Both the position numbers and the translations under genes were made by a program. Shown piece after piece: positions 22,513-34,973 of a stretch of DNA of 64,000 nucleotides (its first letter is position 1; each line of letters opens with the position of its first letter). The notes below the pieces were generated by a model, which worked only from the letters and a program-made list of their open reading frames with translations, did no database searches and had not been told where the DNA came from. The stretch is from Brachionus plicatilis (lineage: Eukaryota > Rotifera > Eurotatoria > Ploima > Brachionidae), in contig QEOQ01000688.1 of the NCBI GenBank assembly GCA_010279815.1, positions 827,392 through 891,391 of the forward strand, given 5' to 3'.

Positions 22513-25500
22513 GTGAATGCTCCAAATAAACTGGTCAAAAATCACATCTTCATTGACTCATGATTTAAGCCAGGCTTAGAAGAGCCGGCCACACAAAGTA
22601 GTGAAACTCGATATAATTCGCCTAAGTAGCTAAAATCAAGCTATGTCATGATCGTTGCATAGTTAAACAAGTCTATCTTTACTTTAACTTTGGAAAACAA
22701 GTGGGCTCGAATTTTTGTTCCCTATTTTTCCCTTTTTATTTTTTTTTTGTTTAGTACAATATTTACTTTGGTTTAAATTAATACAAAACATAAATAAATC
22801 CTAAATTTTCAAGCCTAAAAATGCGAGAATTAAAATATCTCTAGATAATGGAAATTAATTCAAAAAATTGTCCACTAATGTTAATATTACAGCTTGATCT
22901 AATCTTCTCATAGGCATTAATCTCAACAAATAAATAATTAAAATTTATCTCAAATTTTGTGCGAGATTTAAAATTCATGAGCGCATTTAGCCGAATAGCA
23001 AATAGAAGACAAGAGAGTCGTCTCTGCCTAATCTAACAATGGTGCCTAGGCTTTCCGACCACCGCAAAAGTTTTCCTATTGAGCAATTTCTTCTACAAAC
23101 AAAGCCCTAGAACGAAACTTAAAGACTTGAAAACAGACTGAGCAAGCTTTAAAGAAAAATAGAGATTTTTTTTTTTTAAAAACCAGATTTTGATTGCTGA
23201 ATAAATATCTTTAAATTTGAACAACTCTTTCTTTTTTCCAAGATGCCCAATATCAGACACTGTGCATTTTGGCACAAAGATTAAAAAAAAATTCTGCGGA
23301 TTAAAAATTTATATCACTTAAATTAGGTCTCTGAAAAAAGTCTGCAAAGTCTAAATGTTTAAGTTATTCATTAAAAATTAAATTGCAGAAATTATTTAAA
23401 ATATTTTAATTTTTCTTTTTTTCACTTGTTCAAAAATGCTGGTTACATTAATCAGTTCTATAAGGTTCAACCATCTATCATCTCAAATGATTAATTTATT
23501 AACAAGATTGAATTAGCCTTCTATTATGAGAAAAAAATTTTAAAGAGAATTAAAAAAATAAAAATTAGCTAGTATATGTATTAAAAAATTTAGGAAGACA
23601 AAAAAATATATTAAATTTTTTTAATAGTGATATAAAAAGAATAAGAAATAAAGAAAATATGAAAAAAAAAGTTCTACGTTATAGCATTTCCAATAATTTA
23701 GATTGATCTTATTTTTCTTTGAAATAATTTTCAGTTATTGCTACAGTTTACAAAAAAAATTTATTGATGGTGCAGTTGATAAAACGAATGCTTACCAAAA
23801 ATAACTTTTGGAGTTATACTTGTCGCAGAAAAGTGGCGAAAATTAAAAACAATTGAAAGTGTAAAGCCTAAAAAAACAATACATAAAACTAAATCTGTCA
23901 AAAATATTTTTTTAAATGTTAATTAACACTTAAAAATTATTTTTTCCTTTACTTTAAATGATTTCTTAACTTTTTTAATTAATTTTCAATTTAATTTTAT
24001 GTGATCTTAGCTGTTTTTGAATTAAAAAAGAAATCAAGATAGGAAAATAAAAATAAAATGTCTTACAGCTTTCAAGAGTCAGTAATTAGACAATTACATT
24101 GTTGTAATAACAAAAAATTAATTTTAAATGAATAAAGAAGAATATTTTATTTAGATTTTTATATTTATTTGTTTAAAAGCCGCAACCAAGGCGAAATGGA
24201 CGTGAAAGGTCATAACCCTTATGACTTCTATTACTTGAGCTCAAATCTTCCAAATTTAAAAAAGCATAAAATAAAATTTAAATAATTTAATCTAGATTCG
24301 TCTAAATGGTATTAATACAAACATTTATTATTTGAAAAAAAATATAAAAATATAGTTAAACAATTAAAAAGATTTAAAGTTTTAATTAGTCCACTGTTTT
24401 GCTATTTAAAATTCTTTATTTTGATTGTTGACTTAAATTTATGATATAACTTTTTTTATGTGATTTTCTCATATCAATTTTCACGAATCACATTTTGTAT
24501 TTTAATCTCTCTTTATTTGTTTGTAATTCTTACTCACAAAAAAGTGACACTTTTAAATTCATGACTTTAGCTTAGATTCTCTAGAGCTGTTTTTGAATAA
24601 CTAAAAATTCAAAATCCTCTAAATGAACTAATAAAACCAAGTTAAAACAGTTAATTTTTTCTGCACTTTTTCCAGACTGAATAAATAACTGATCTTTATT
24701 CTTATTCTAATTTTTATTAGTATTTAATTTTACTTTATTTTTTATGAAAAAAAAATAAAAACCATTTTTTTGTACTTCTTTTGATGGAGGTCAATTTAAA
24801 TTAAATAAATATTACGGCATTCTACAGAGATCTTATCTCTAATAGAAGATGAAAAAAAATTCATTGTCTTTTTTGTTTGTTGGGATGTTTTGAACTGACA
24901 ATGTTGAGCTAAGCTAATCTAGCGAATCGATTAAAATACACAAATTTAAAATTTCTAAACAATTTGATGGCTAATAAGAGCTTTTAACAAATAAAGACTT
25001 ACCATGTATGTCCATTAAATTAGAGCATAATAAATTGAAGCCACTTTTTGTTTCATGGGAACAAAAACAAGTGGGCTATTTTTTAAAGACAATATCCTCG
25101 TTGAATTTGATAGATTAATTTTTTTTTCAAATATTTGTCTTAGGTATTTTAATTATCCTTGAAAGTTCTTTCTTGTTTTCGCCTTTTTAAATTGACATGT
25201 TGAGTTGAAATTAATTTATTTTCTTGCTTCAAATGGCTCAATTTTTCATTCATGAGAAATTTTCAAATTCCGACACACCGCTTTATCCAAAAAAATAAAA
25301 AAATAAATAAATGCTAAAATATTAGTCCGGGAGCAACTAAATTGGATTTTTTTTTCTTATCTTAAAATCTATGACAGCTCAATAAATTTGTGGACCTTTT
25401 TTTTTGTTTCAAATAAAAAAAAATGTGAGAAAGTCAATTTCCTATCTGTAATTACGGAGCGAAGAGACATCCTTCGCTCTGACCCAAAAACTGTTCTCAT

Positions 25501-27973
25501 TCTAATTCATACTAAGTGTCCTAATTTCCTCAATTAAATAAAAAAACTTATTTTAAATATTTGATAAAAATAAATTGTAAAATAGCTGTAAATTTGGTCG
25601 AAATTTGATATTGCTTGAATAGAACAACATTAGACCACGAAAAATGCTTAGTACCTTACTACAAAAAGTTGTTCATGAAATTTGATACTCAATTAAATTG
25701 GTTTATAATTAGAAAATTTAAAGTCTATTTCCTGGAAAAGTGTCTGTACTTGGAATAGTGATTAGCGTTATCTAAGAAACAAATAATTTATGAATTTGTT
25801 CATTTCTTCATTTTGCTCGAATGCCTTTGAATGACACTTGGTAGAAATACTGTGGGTTTATTTGCTGATACAAATTGACTAGCCAGGTTTGAGGATACTA
25901 GATTTTTAACAGGATTAATAAAGACATTTCGCATAACTAAAACAAAATTGCTAATCAAATCAAATATTAAATGCATTATTTGTTTTAGCCGTACTCAGTC
26001 AAGCAACAATCAGTGTAAATCTTAGCATACTTAAACTCATAGCAAACAATTAAACATTTATAAGATGGATATGTAACTAAATAAATCCATCTAGTAAATT
26101 TTATGCTTGTTGGTTCTCAAATCCGTTTCCAAACAATTTAGAACCTGTCATCTGCTTGCTACTTTGTCTATCAAGTCAAATCTAAAAACTCACAATCAAC
26201 TAGGCTTAAATTTGATTTTTGTTTGTGATAAAAAAAAAAAATTACATGCCGAAAAATTTATCTCTAAAATAAAGGCCTTAGAGTCTACTATCTTAATTTA
26301 TTTATATTATTTAAAATTCCATTTAGATTTTTAAATTTGATCTTGTTCAACTCGGAGATTAACTAAAAAAGTTTTATCGTTTTTTGTTTATCAAAAAAAG
26401 AATGCCTAGTTGTATTCTTTGCTCGGCACAAAGTTTCTGATTGTTATGTTGGATTCATAGTTAAATCAAGGAAATTAGAAAAAAAATTTAAGTGTCATTT
26501 TTATGATTTCAGGTTCGATCGTATTTTATTTTTTTATAGTTTATTTTATTTTAAAATCGAAAAAATTAATATTTAAAATTAACAAAAAAATATCAGACAT
26601 CGAGCTACGTTAGGACTTGCTCTTTCCACCACCAAAAAATATTTAAAAATAAATCCTGAAAAAATATTTAAAAGAAAAGGTAAAACATAAAATAAAATTT
26701 GATTACTCAAAGCTTTATTTTTATCTCATCGATCGTCTGACATTTTCGAAGTGGAAAAAATTTTTTTTTAATAAATTTACATTTTATTAGACGGCAATTT
26801 ACAAAAAAAATATTTAACTTAATACTTTTAAAATAAAGAAATAAAAAATTTATTAAATCTTTTTTGAAAATTTACAATTTAACTGAAAAATTTTGACTAT
26901 TTTAATAAATTTAACTTTTTAAAGAGGAAATAGGAGTTGAGTCCCTTTTAAATTTATGGATAGAAGGGCTTAACATCTCTCAGTCTAGCTACGCCACTGC
27001 CAATAGGTATACAATCATAAGACAGAAGATTTTTAAAATTAAATATACTTACACAATTATTATGACCAAATAATGAGCACCAAAAAAGTTTTTTTTATTT
27101 CATGAGCTTTCTAAATTTTATTACAAATTGGCAAAATTAATTAATTGTCAAATTTTTTTTCAGGTCTTTCTTTTGGTACAGTTTTTAAACTTGGAAATGG
27201 AACTTAATTCTATAATTTTTTGCAAAACCAATATGGTTTTTAGATTCCACATTAATGAGCTTTTTTTAATTGCATCAATACGAACTACCAGTGGTGTAAC
27301 CAATAGTTAGATATGATCTCTATTAGCCTTTTTTTGTTCTAAGACCATTCCATCAATCTTAAATAAATGATGACTCAATAAATTTTAAATGTAATGTTTT
27401 TTTTATATTTAGCAAACTATGCTGATTTATAAACAAGTTTGATGAAAAAAGTTACGTATAAAAATTAGCATTTTTAAAAAATTACGATTGAAAACTGTAC
27501 CAAAAGAAATGCCTGGAAAAAAAATGACAATTAATTTGGTGAATTTATTAATTTATTTTAAATAATTTGTGATCAAAATTTAGAAAGTTTAAAAATAAAT
27601 ACAACATTTTTAGGTGCTTGCTATTTGGTTATAATAATGGTGTAAGTATACTTAATTTTATTAAAGATGAAAATAAAGATCAATATTTTTTATCTTGTAA
27701 TTGAGAGTAATTAAATAAACTTTTTTTATATTTTATTTACAAAATTGTGAAAACATTCAAAAGATGCTTAAAAATGAACAATAATGAGTTTGGATTAAGG
27801 GAAAATTTATTGAACTAAAAAAAAAAAGTTTACACTCTTTTAACAAATAAAGATGATATTGGAAAAATGCATTCGAATCAATTATTTAATCGATTTCATT
27901 TGGAAATTTTAAAAATACAAGCTTAAAATTATTAAAATTATTTTCGAAATTTAATTTTAAAAAAAATGAAAAA
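22513..27973. other. Gene-poor intergenic region downstream of the Rho-like gene
   Basis: No supported gene. A perfect 8-bp stem (GAGCGAAG/CTTCGCTC, 7-base loop) lies at 25457-25479. TAGCTACGCCACTGCC at about 26985 resembles a single hAT terminus without a visible partner. Otherwise AT-rich sequence only. Confidence 0.45.
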
Positions 27974-28816
27974 CTAAATTTGATTAAGGCTTGAATTAGT
28001 TTCACTTCTAGTACAACTAAAGCATCTCAATTTGCAGAGGCCGCCTTTTTTCTGATTTTTTTTTGCTTTTTCTCTGTTAACAGCCTCACTGCTATCTGTT
28101 CTCTTGATCAAGTCAGCATTCTGCTCATTTTTATCATTAACCATATCATTGTTTAAATTAGATCTTGACTGCCTAAAAGGTAATCGATCTTTTTTTATGT
28201 GAAAATTGATCGCGGTTACTATCGCTTTATCCATCAAAAATCGGATCGAATTTATCTCAAAACACGAAGTTTTAAAATAATATTTAGTATTTACAGCCTC
28301 TTTTAGTTTATTTATTTGTTTTTTATTGACATATTGATTGTATATTGAGCTGGAGTCCAATTCAGTCGATTCATCTAACTTTACAGATGTCTCATCGTCT
28401 AATAGATTCAACTTGACGAACTCGTTCAGAGTCAGAAATGGTGGAACCGAGTTCAATTTTTCAAGAATGTGTTTTAAATTTTCGTCTATGGACCGGTTGT
28501 CAATTCTATTTGTAGATGAAAACATTTGTTCCCTGGACATTTTGGAAATCATTGAGATGGGTCTGTCTTGAATCGACTTGGACTTGATCAGCTGGTGGTG
28601 CAGAGATGATTTCAATGAAATTAGCTCATTTGATAGTTTTTTTGAATCTATAGGAAATTTGCTATCTGAAATTGCTGAAGTATGCAGCGAAGACTTTATT
28701 GAGTCTGACTTGGTCAAGTTTAATTTTGATTCTTTAGCTTTTAGCTTGAGATCACATTTTGTGCCGACCAGAAGAACAGGTACATTAGGATAGTATTTTT
28801 TTATCTCTGGAAGCCA
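27974..28816 (-). CDS. Atypical Rho-family small GTPase, exon 4 (G4, long insert, G5, C-terminus)
   Basis: The acceptor TTTGTTTAG is followed in phase 0 by WLPEIKKYYPNVPVLLVGTK, then CDL. This is the Rho signature W.PEI...P..P..LVGTKxDL with the G4 motif. Instead of the usual 40-odd residues to G5, about 155 residues follow, rich in Ser, Lys and Asn, before KYYFKTSCFEINSIRFLMDK, the G5-like segment and the last helix. The tail is basic and cysteine-containing (KKGGLCKLRCFSC) with no CAAX box, so membrane binding, if any, would be through palmitoylation or charge. The join to exon 3 (NINKK|WLPEI) is phase 0 over a 6157-bp intron. That join is inferred from frame and family alignment. RhoBTB-like or Rnd-like roles are possible, but no BTB domain is present. 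Confidence 0.8.
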   Translation of the reverse strand, partial: WLPEIKKYYPNVPVLLVGTKCDLKLKAKESKLNLTKSDSIKSSLHTSAISDSKFPIDSKKLSNELISLKSSLHHQLIKSKSIQDRPISMISKMSREQMFSSTNRIDNRSIDENLKHILEKLNSVPPFLTLNEFVKLNLLDDETSVKLDESTELDSSSIYNQYVNKKQINKLKEAVNTKYYFKTSCFEINSIRFLMDKAIVTAINFHIKKDRLPFRQSRSNLNNDMVNDKNEQNADLIKRTDSSEAVNREKAKKNQKKGGLCKLRCFSCTRSETNSSLNQI

Positions 28817-30256
28817 CTAAACAAAAAATTATAATTTTTAATTTTTAATTTAAATGTTTTTTTTAATTATTTATTTAATTGTCTAACCTGGACACTAACT
28901 AACACTTAACCTACTAACTAATTCATATTCAAGAAGATACTAGCATTAATTAAATAAAAATTAAAAACAGAATCTTGTTCTTTAATTTGTAAGATATGCA
29001 TAAAAAATTTATTCGAATCAATCTCATTTAAATTGAAATATAATTTTTGAAATTTTTTTACGGCAATTTATTATTTTTTTAACAAAAATTACTGAAACTT
29101 TAACTAAAAAAATTATTATTGTTAATTTTTAATAATTTTTGTTAATCGTGTTAAAATGTCGTGTGTTAATTCATTAGCTAATATAGCTGATTTTTACCAA
29201 TTTTAATAGATGAATATAAAAATGACTTACTTTTCATAAAATTATTTAATCAATTTAAAAATGTGAATTTATCAAGTTTGATGCTAATTTTTCCAATATT
29301 TAATTAAATTTAAACAAATATTTTTTTTCAAACATTTAAAGAAAATTTTGTTTATCGTTTGTTGCTATATGAACCCAATTGTAATAAATAAGGAATTATC
29401 GATATCTAAATTAAAAACCAGATAACACAACTCACATTTTTCATCAAAATTCTTATGATAATATTCTTAATTATCCAAATTTTGTTCTTATTTAAAAAAT
29501 ATTTCTAATTCTTATTTAAAAAATATTTCTAATATTACCCTTCTCTGGCTCAAAAAATTGCTCAAAATCGAATTAAACGTCTATCTACTAATTTATAGTT
29601 TTTTTGAGTAAAATTATGTTTAATTTATAATTTCACATTTTAGAAAAAATAAAGAAGAATAATATCAGTTATGTAAATTTAGGATTATTTTTTTATAAAT
29701 TTTATTTTAAGTTTCAGTAATTTTACTTGAAAAACAATAAATCACCTATTAAAATAATTAACTTATCTTAATTACTAAAAAAAACTGAAATCGGCTTATT
29801 AACGTCTAAGTTGATTTTTTGTTATTTTTTTGATTAAAAAAAATTTTGAATTAGAACAGTATTTAGATAATTTAGAATATTATGGCATATGAATGCTGAT
29901 GAAAAATCTGAGCTTTGAAATCTGATTTATAATTAAAGGACTTGGTAGACAAATAATAAATTTTTTAAATTAATTAAAAATTGGAAAAACTAGCTTGATT
30001 ATTAAAGTAAATTCACATTTAAAAAAAACTAAATCATTTTTTTGAAAAGAAACGTATTTTTATATTCATCTAATTAAACTGGTGACAATTCAGTAATCTT
30101 ATTAAATTAACTAGCACACGACATTTTTTTTAACTTTATCAATACTTTTTTAATTAAATGTATCGTGATAAAAGGTTTCAAACGAAGTATTAAGCTATAT
30201 AGACAAAACCCTGAGCAAAATAAAAATTTACATAACAATAAAAAATTTTTTCTTTT

Positions 30257-30610
30257 GATTTTTAACAAATTTGTCAAATTTGTATTCTTTTAATAGAATT
30301 TTTAGATTAAACTAAAGAATTCGAAATTTTTAGGTGCTCAACTACTGTTTTTTTCGATTTTCCTGAAAAATATGCTTTATGAATCTGACCGTATGTCGAA
30401 CCATTATTGTATCCTACTAAACACCGCCAATATCTTCTAATTAAGTTTAGTAGGATACAATAATGGTTCGACATACGGTCAGATTCTAAAAGCATATTTT
30501 TCAGGAAAATCGAAAAAAACAGTAGTTGAGCACCTAAAAATTTCGAATTCTTTAGTTTAATCTAAAAATTCTATTAAAAGAATACAAATTTGACAAATTT
30601 GTTAAAAATC
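30257..30610. repeat. Inverted duplication of a Tc1/mariner-like transposase fragment
   Basis: The arms 30257-30422 and 30445-30610 (166 bp each) are near-identical complements (two mismatches seen) around a 22-bp loop. Each arm, read inward to outward, encodes VGYNNGSTYGQI, then AYFSGKSKKTVVEHLKIS. This resembles the N-terminal helix-turn-helix of Tc1/mariner transposases ('G.S...IA......TV...L'). It is a foldback or snapback structure, not an intact transposon. No target duplication was recognised. Confidence 0.75.
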
Positions 30611-31255
30611 ACATGATTTAAAGAGATTTTTTGAGAAAAATAAAGCAATAAAATAAAAAATTAAAACCATAGATTTGCTCAGAATTTTGTCAAGATTTTT
30701 TTAAAAAAAAAATAAATCGGGTCATAATTGATCCCTCGGAGGAGATACGATTTAAACCAGAAAAAACACATTTTTTTCCTTTTTTTAGCGAACAAAAACC
30801 GCCACACCCTTTTTTTTTTCTCTAAATTAACGTAGCATGTAGAGAATTTTATGCTCTTTCAGAATATATATACTTTTTTAATATTTTTAAGTTTTATCTT
30901 TGAGATTTTGAGTCTTAATGAACAACAACTTTTTAAAAGGTTTGCTATTTTTGGAACCCTGGGTGCAGAAAATTTTTTTTTTGCCCCCTTCAAAAAAATT
31001 TTTTTTCTGAGGTTTTTGAGGGCGTAGATTACGAATTTTGAGTCAAAAATGTGAAATTCAGATAGTACTAAAGTTTTGAATTTCGTGAACCTTACATCAT
31101 ATATAATTAAGTCTTATATAAAGCCGTAAATTCTTAAGTTAGTTTAATTTCAAAAAAGCTGCCATTAGCCAATATTTCTTTAAATAATCTATAAAAAAAT
31201 TCAGTGAGATTTTTTAACCCAGTCATATTGCTTTTCGAAAATCTACCGAAAAAAT

Positions 31256-31446
31256 TTCGAAAAATAGAAAAATTTCGAAAATTTTTCGAATTTTTTTCGA
31301 AAAATAAAATGAAAAAAAAACACTACATAAATTCTATAAAAAAACTTCGAAAAATAGAAAAATTTCGAAAATTTTTCGAATTTTTTTCGAAAAAAAAAAT
31401 GAAAAAAAAACACTACATAAATTCTATGAAAAAACTTCGAAAAACA
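31256..31446 (+). repeat. 90-bp tandem repeat, two copies plus a fragment
   Basis: The unit holds TTCGAAAAATAGAAAAATTT, repeated TTTCGAA motifs and CACTACATAAATTCTAT. Copies start at 31256 and 31346, with a partial third at 31436. The period is a multiple of three, so one frame stays open (Lys/Phe-rich), but it is low complexity and I do not call it a gene. Confidence 0.8.
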
Positions 31447-33384
31447 ATTTCAAAATACTTTTATTTTTTGACACACAAAAAGTTTTCGAAAAAATTACGA
31501 AATAATTTCGAAATTTTTCGTATAGCTAAATCAAAATAAAAAAAATTCCAAAACAATTTTCAAGATGTCAAACAATTGTAAAATTGTCAATAAATTGAAT
31601 GTCTTATGAATAATTTTTGAAATATTGATTACTTTTGTATCTGATAGTATTAAAAAAAGTAAAATTTTGACTTAATTTATGCTGAATTAATTTAGATTTT
31701 TTTAAAATTAAAAAAAAATAATTTTAAATAATAAAGAAATTACATGGATATTTTTTTTGAGTTAAACTTGCTAATTTTTCTTAGGATGATCAACTCTAGC
31801 TCTCTTTAATAAATTTTTATTTTATTAATTGAGAATAGAATGTATTATATCAAAGTGATTATCCCACGAATTAAAAAAAGGAGTATGTATTACTCCTTTA
31901 ATTTCAAATCACGCATGTGTGAGGCGGTTAATTTGAAAAAATGAAATATGGGAACGTTTTTCCTCTTAATTATAAATTATGATAAAAATTTTTATCAATT
32001 AAGCAAGTTCTAGCAATGTGAATTTAGCAATCACTAATTTCCAAATTATCTTCTTTATGGCCTGTTTAATTCTTAGAATTAATCAAAAAATTAAATTTTA
32101 TAGATTTAATTTAAATTTAAAAATTAAATTTTTTTTTGATAAGATTAACTAAAATTGTGTTATTATCAATTCATTCATATTTATCTATAATTAATCAATA
32201 ATTTATTAGACAAACTTATAAACAAGCTATATTATTTTGAAAATGAAAAGTTTGCACTAAAAATATCCAATCAGAAACTTTTAATTTAGATAAATTTGAA
32301 ATACCCGCAATATTTAAATATTGTATATGCATAACTAAAACGCCTTTAGTAAATCAATTTTTTTTCAATAACCTAGTATTAATGCATATCAGGCATTTAA
32401 TAATCAATAAAAATTCTTTCTCAATTGAAAGTTTTTCCTAAATTAAAAATTTATGAACATAATACTTTCCAAACTTTTAAATTCTTTTAAAATTAAAATT
32501 GTTTTCTACAGAAGGAATTAATCTTTTTAAAAGATAATAAGGCTAAACATTTCCTGCGAAATTATTTTTGTTTAAATTCTACCGATTTGATTCCTAGGAA
32601 ATCGCAACGACTGCTCATTTTGAGGCCAGTTCTTGGATTTATCCAAAACAAGAATCAAATGATTCATAAAATGTAATAGGAGGCAAATAAAAAGCCAAGT
32701 GTCAAAAATGGTCTAGAACAATCCAGCTCTCAGGGCTGCAAACTGTAAGAATTTTGAAAATTTGTCACTCATTTTTTATTGTTATTTTTTAAGATTTTCT
32801 GCTTAACAAAGGACATAGGATTCAATGAATCAATGTGCAAACTACTACGTGGTATTCGTCGACAATGTTAGAGTTTTACATAAATAAATAACTTTATATT
32901 TTATATGAATATTACAAAATTGCGTTTAAACAAAATTTTCAATTTTTAATTTTAATTTCAATATTTTTTTTAATATTAATCAGTTTATTATTATTTTATT
33001 ATTATATTATTAAAATTATTATTGAATAAAAAAAAAGTATATTATGAAATTTTTCAGTTCCTTATATTCGAAAGATATTTGCGAAAAATATTCGAAAGAT
33101 ATTTGCGAAAGATTTTCGAAATTTTTGGCCATCTTTGACGTTTATTTTTCGAAAATTGATTTCGAAAATTTTTCTTTTTTTTTTTGTTTTTAATTTGACA
33201 GGGAATCAACCTTTGACTAAAATTTAATTTAGTTGACTTGACTTAATTTTTTTTTTTTAAGTCAAAGTTATGACTTGCACGAAAATTTTTATCAATATCT
33301 GCTTCATTTGGACCATTTGAAAGAATTTTTTCATAATCTGGTTACATTAACAGACTACATAGGTCAAGATTAACAGCTAGGAAT

Positions 33385-33761
33385 GGCAATTTGAAGTTTA
33401 TGATCAATTTTTGATGCTCAAAATGATCAAATCAAACTAAAACTGTTAAATAAACTGCTATTTCTTAATAGAAATAATGCAGAGATACATTTTTGGATTT
33501 AACATACTATGTTAAATAAAAGAATAAACTCTGTAATATCAAAATGCACAATGCAGAGTGCACACCATCGAAATGATGCTATGTTAAGTGGACAATTTTT
33601 TGCAGACTTTTGCAGATTTTACCATTAGATTTAACAAAGTATGTTAAAACCAAAAATTTAACTCTGCACTAATTCTATTAAAGAATTAAAATTTATTTTA
33701 GAGTTTTAGTTTCATTTGATCATTTTGAGCATCAAAAATTGATCATAAACTTCAACTTGCC
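33385..33761. mobile_element. MITE with 8-bp TSD (hAT-like), 377 bp
   Basis: Terminal inverted repeats of about 55 bp (GGCAA.TTGAAGTTTATGAT and complement, including TTTTTGATGCTCAAAATGAT). They are flanked by CTAGGAAT at 33377-33384 and 33762-33769. The interior contains inverted TTAACATA/TATGTTAA blocks with GCAGA motifs, perhaps an older nested element. Confidence 0.75.
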
Positions 33762-34973
33762 CTAGGAATTTGGAAGCAACTACTTTATTGGTATCAAATA
33801 TGGCTATTAAATCATTGACTTGACTAAAAAAAAAAAATTTTTAAGTCATTGCATTGACTTGACTTGAGACTTGTGACTTAAAAACAAGTCTGATCAGAAG
33901 GCAAAATGTAGAAAATTTTACATTTTTACATTTTTATATTTTTAGATTTTTTATGATATATTTTATAGAATTTTTATTTTTAATTTTGGTAACTAAATAA
34001 TTTGGAAATTTTTTTTTATTTTCTAAAATATTGCATATAAAATCTAAAAATATAAAAAATATTTTCAATTTTAGTTATTTTAAAAGTTCATTTTCTAAAA
34101 ATGTTTAATATTTATTTTTCATTATTTGAACAATTAACTCTGTTTTTCAAAAGTGTCAATATTTAAATGTTCTTTAGGTTTTTTATTAAAAATTTAGGAA
34201 AGAAAATAATTTTTTTGTTCAAATGAAAGTCTAAATTTAAAAAAATAATTATTCAAAGGAATTTTCTGATTATTTTTATAATGCATAAAAACATTTTTAT
34301 TTTCAGCAAACAATACTTACTTTTAACAAGAATGTAAAATTTTTGTAGAATTTATTTGCATTAAATACTGAAAACTTAAATTTTTTCCCAATTTTGCATA
34401 ATTTTAAAAAAAATTCAATGGAATATTTTTGATGATGGTTTTTAAAATCTTAATATAAAGTTTAATGTGCTATCAAAGCACGTATCATTAGTAATGAACT
34501 ATAATTCTTTATGTTTACTTTGTATAATCAAAGATAAAAAACTTGTAAAAACAAACTTTCTACGTTTTCTTCCTCCTCCAATAATTTAATTATAATCATC
34601 AGCTTTTTTCTTTATTTGATTTTGATATTTTTATTTTTTTGAGAGACCTTCTTATCTTAATGATCTTTTTTTATTCAATTAATTTTAAAAAAATTTAAAA
34701 ACAAATTTAATTTAAAATTTCCTAAAAAATTTAAAAAATTTTATTTAAAATAAAAGAACCTTTTAAATAATTAAGAAAAAAACTCTGAATTGATTCTAAA
34801 CTTATAATTTATTTAATTTTTTGAATAATTATCAATTAGGTAAAAAAAAGTTGTATTAATAAAAAGATTGTACTTTATATTTTAATTTTAAATCTGTAAA
34901 CTTATCTGAAAAATGCTTAAATTTACTAAAATCATTATAACTCTTATTAAAAATAATACAGAAAAAAAAATAC

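Larger units (their letters stand above)
28817..34973. other. 6.2-kb intron 3 of the Rho-like gene
   Basis: AT-rich, holding an inverted transposase fragment (30257-30610), a 90-bp tandem repeat (31256-31446), an 8-bp-TSD MITE (33385-33761) and a decayed family A MITE end near 33892. A short duplication (TTCTTATTTAAAAAATATTT, twice at about 29490-29540) is also present. Confidence 0.6.

Noticed and set aside
23750..23930. Coding-like plus-strand stretch (FGVILVAEKWRKLKT)
   Set aside because: Too short, no flanking splice sites or domain; cannot be told from chance.
26510..26525. GGTTCGATC as a tRNA B box (also GGTTCGAA at 55195)
   Set aside because: No matching A box or acceptor stem; the second one lies inside a pogo-like MITE.
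31204..31539. 111-residue Lys/Phe-rich open frame
   Set aside because: It is a tandem repeat of 30 codons with low complexity, no start context and no recognisable domain.
32730..32760. CAGGGCTGCAAACT as a hAT terminus
   Set aside because: No partner terminus or target duplication found nearby.
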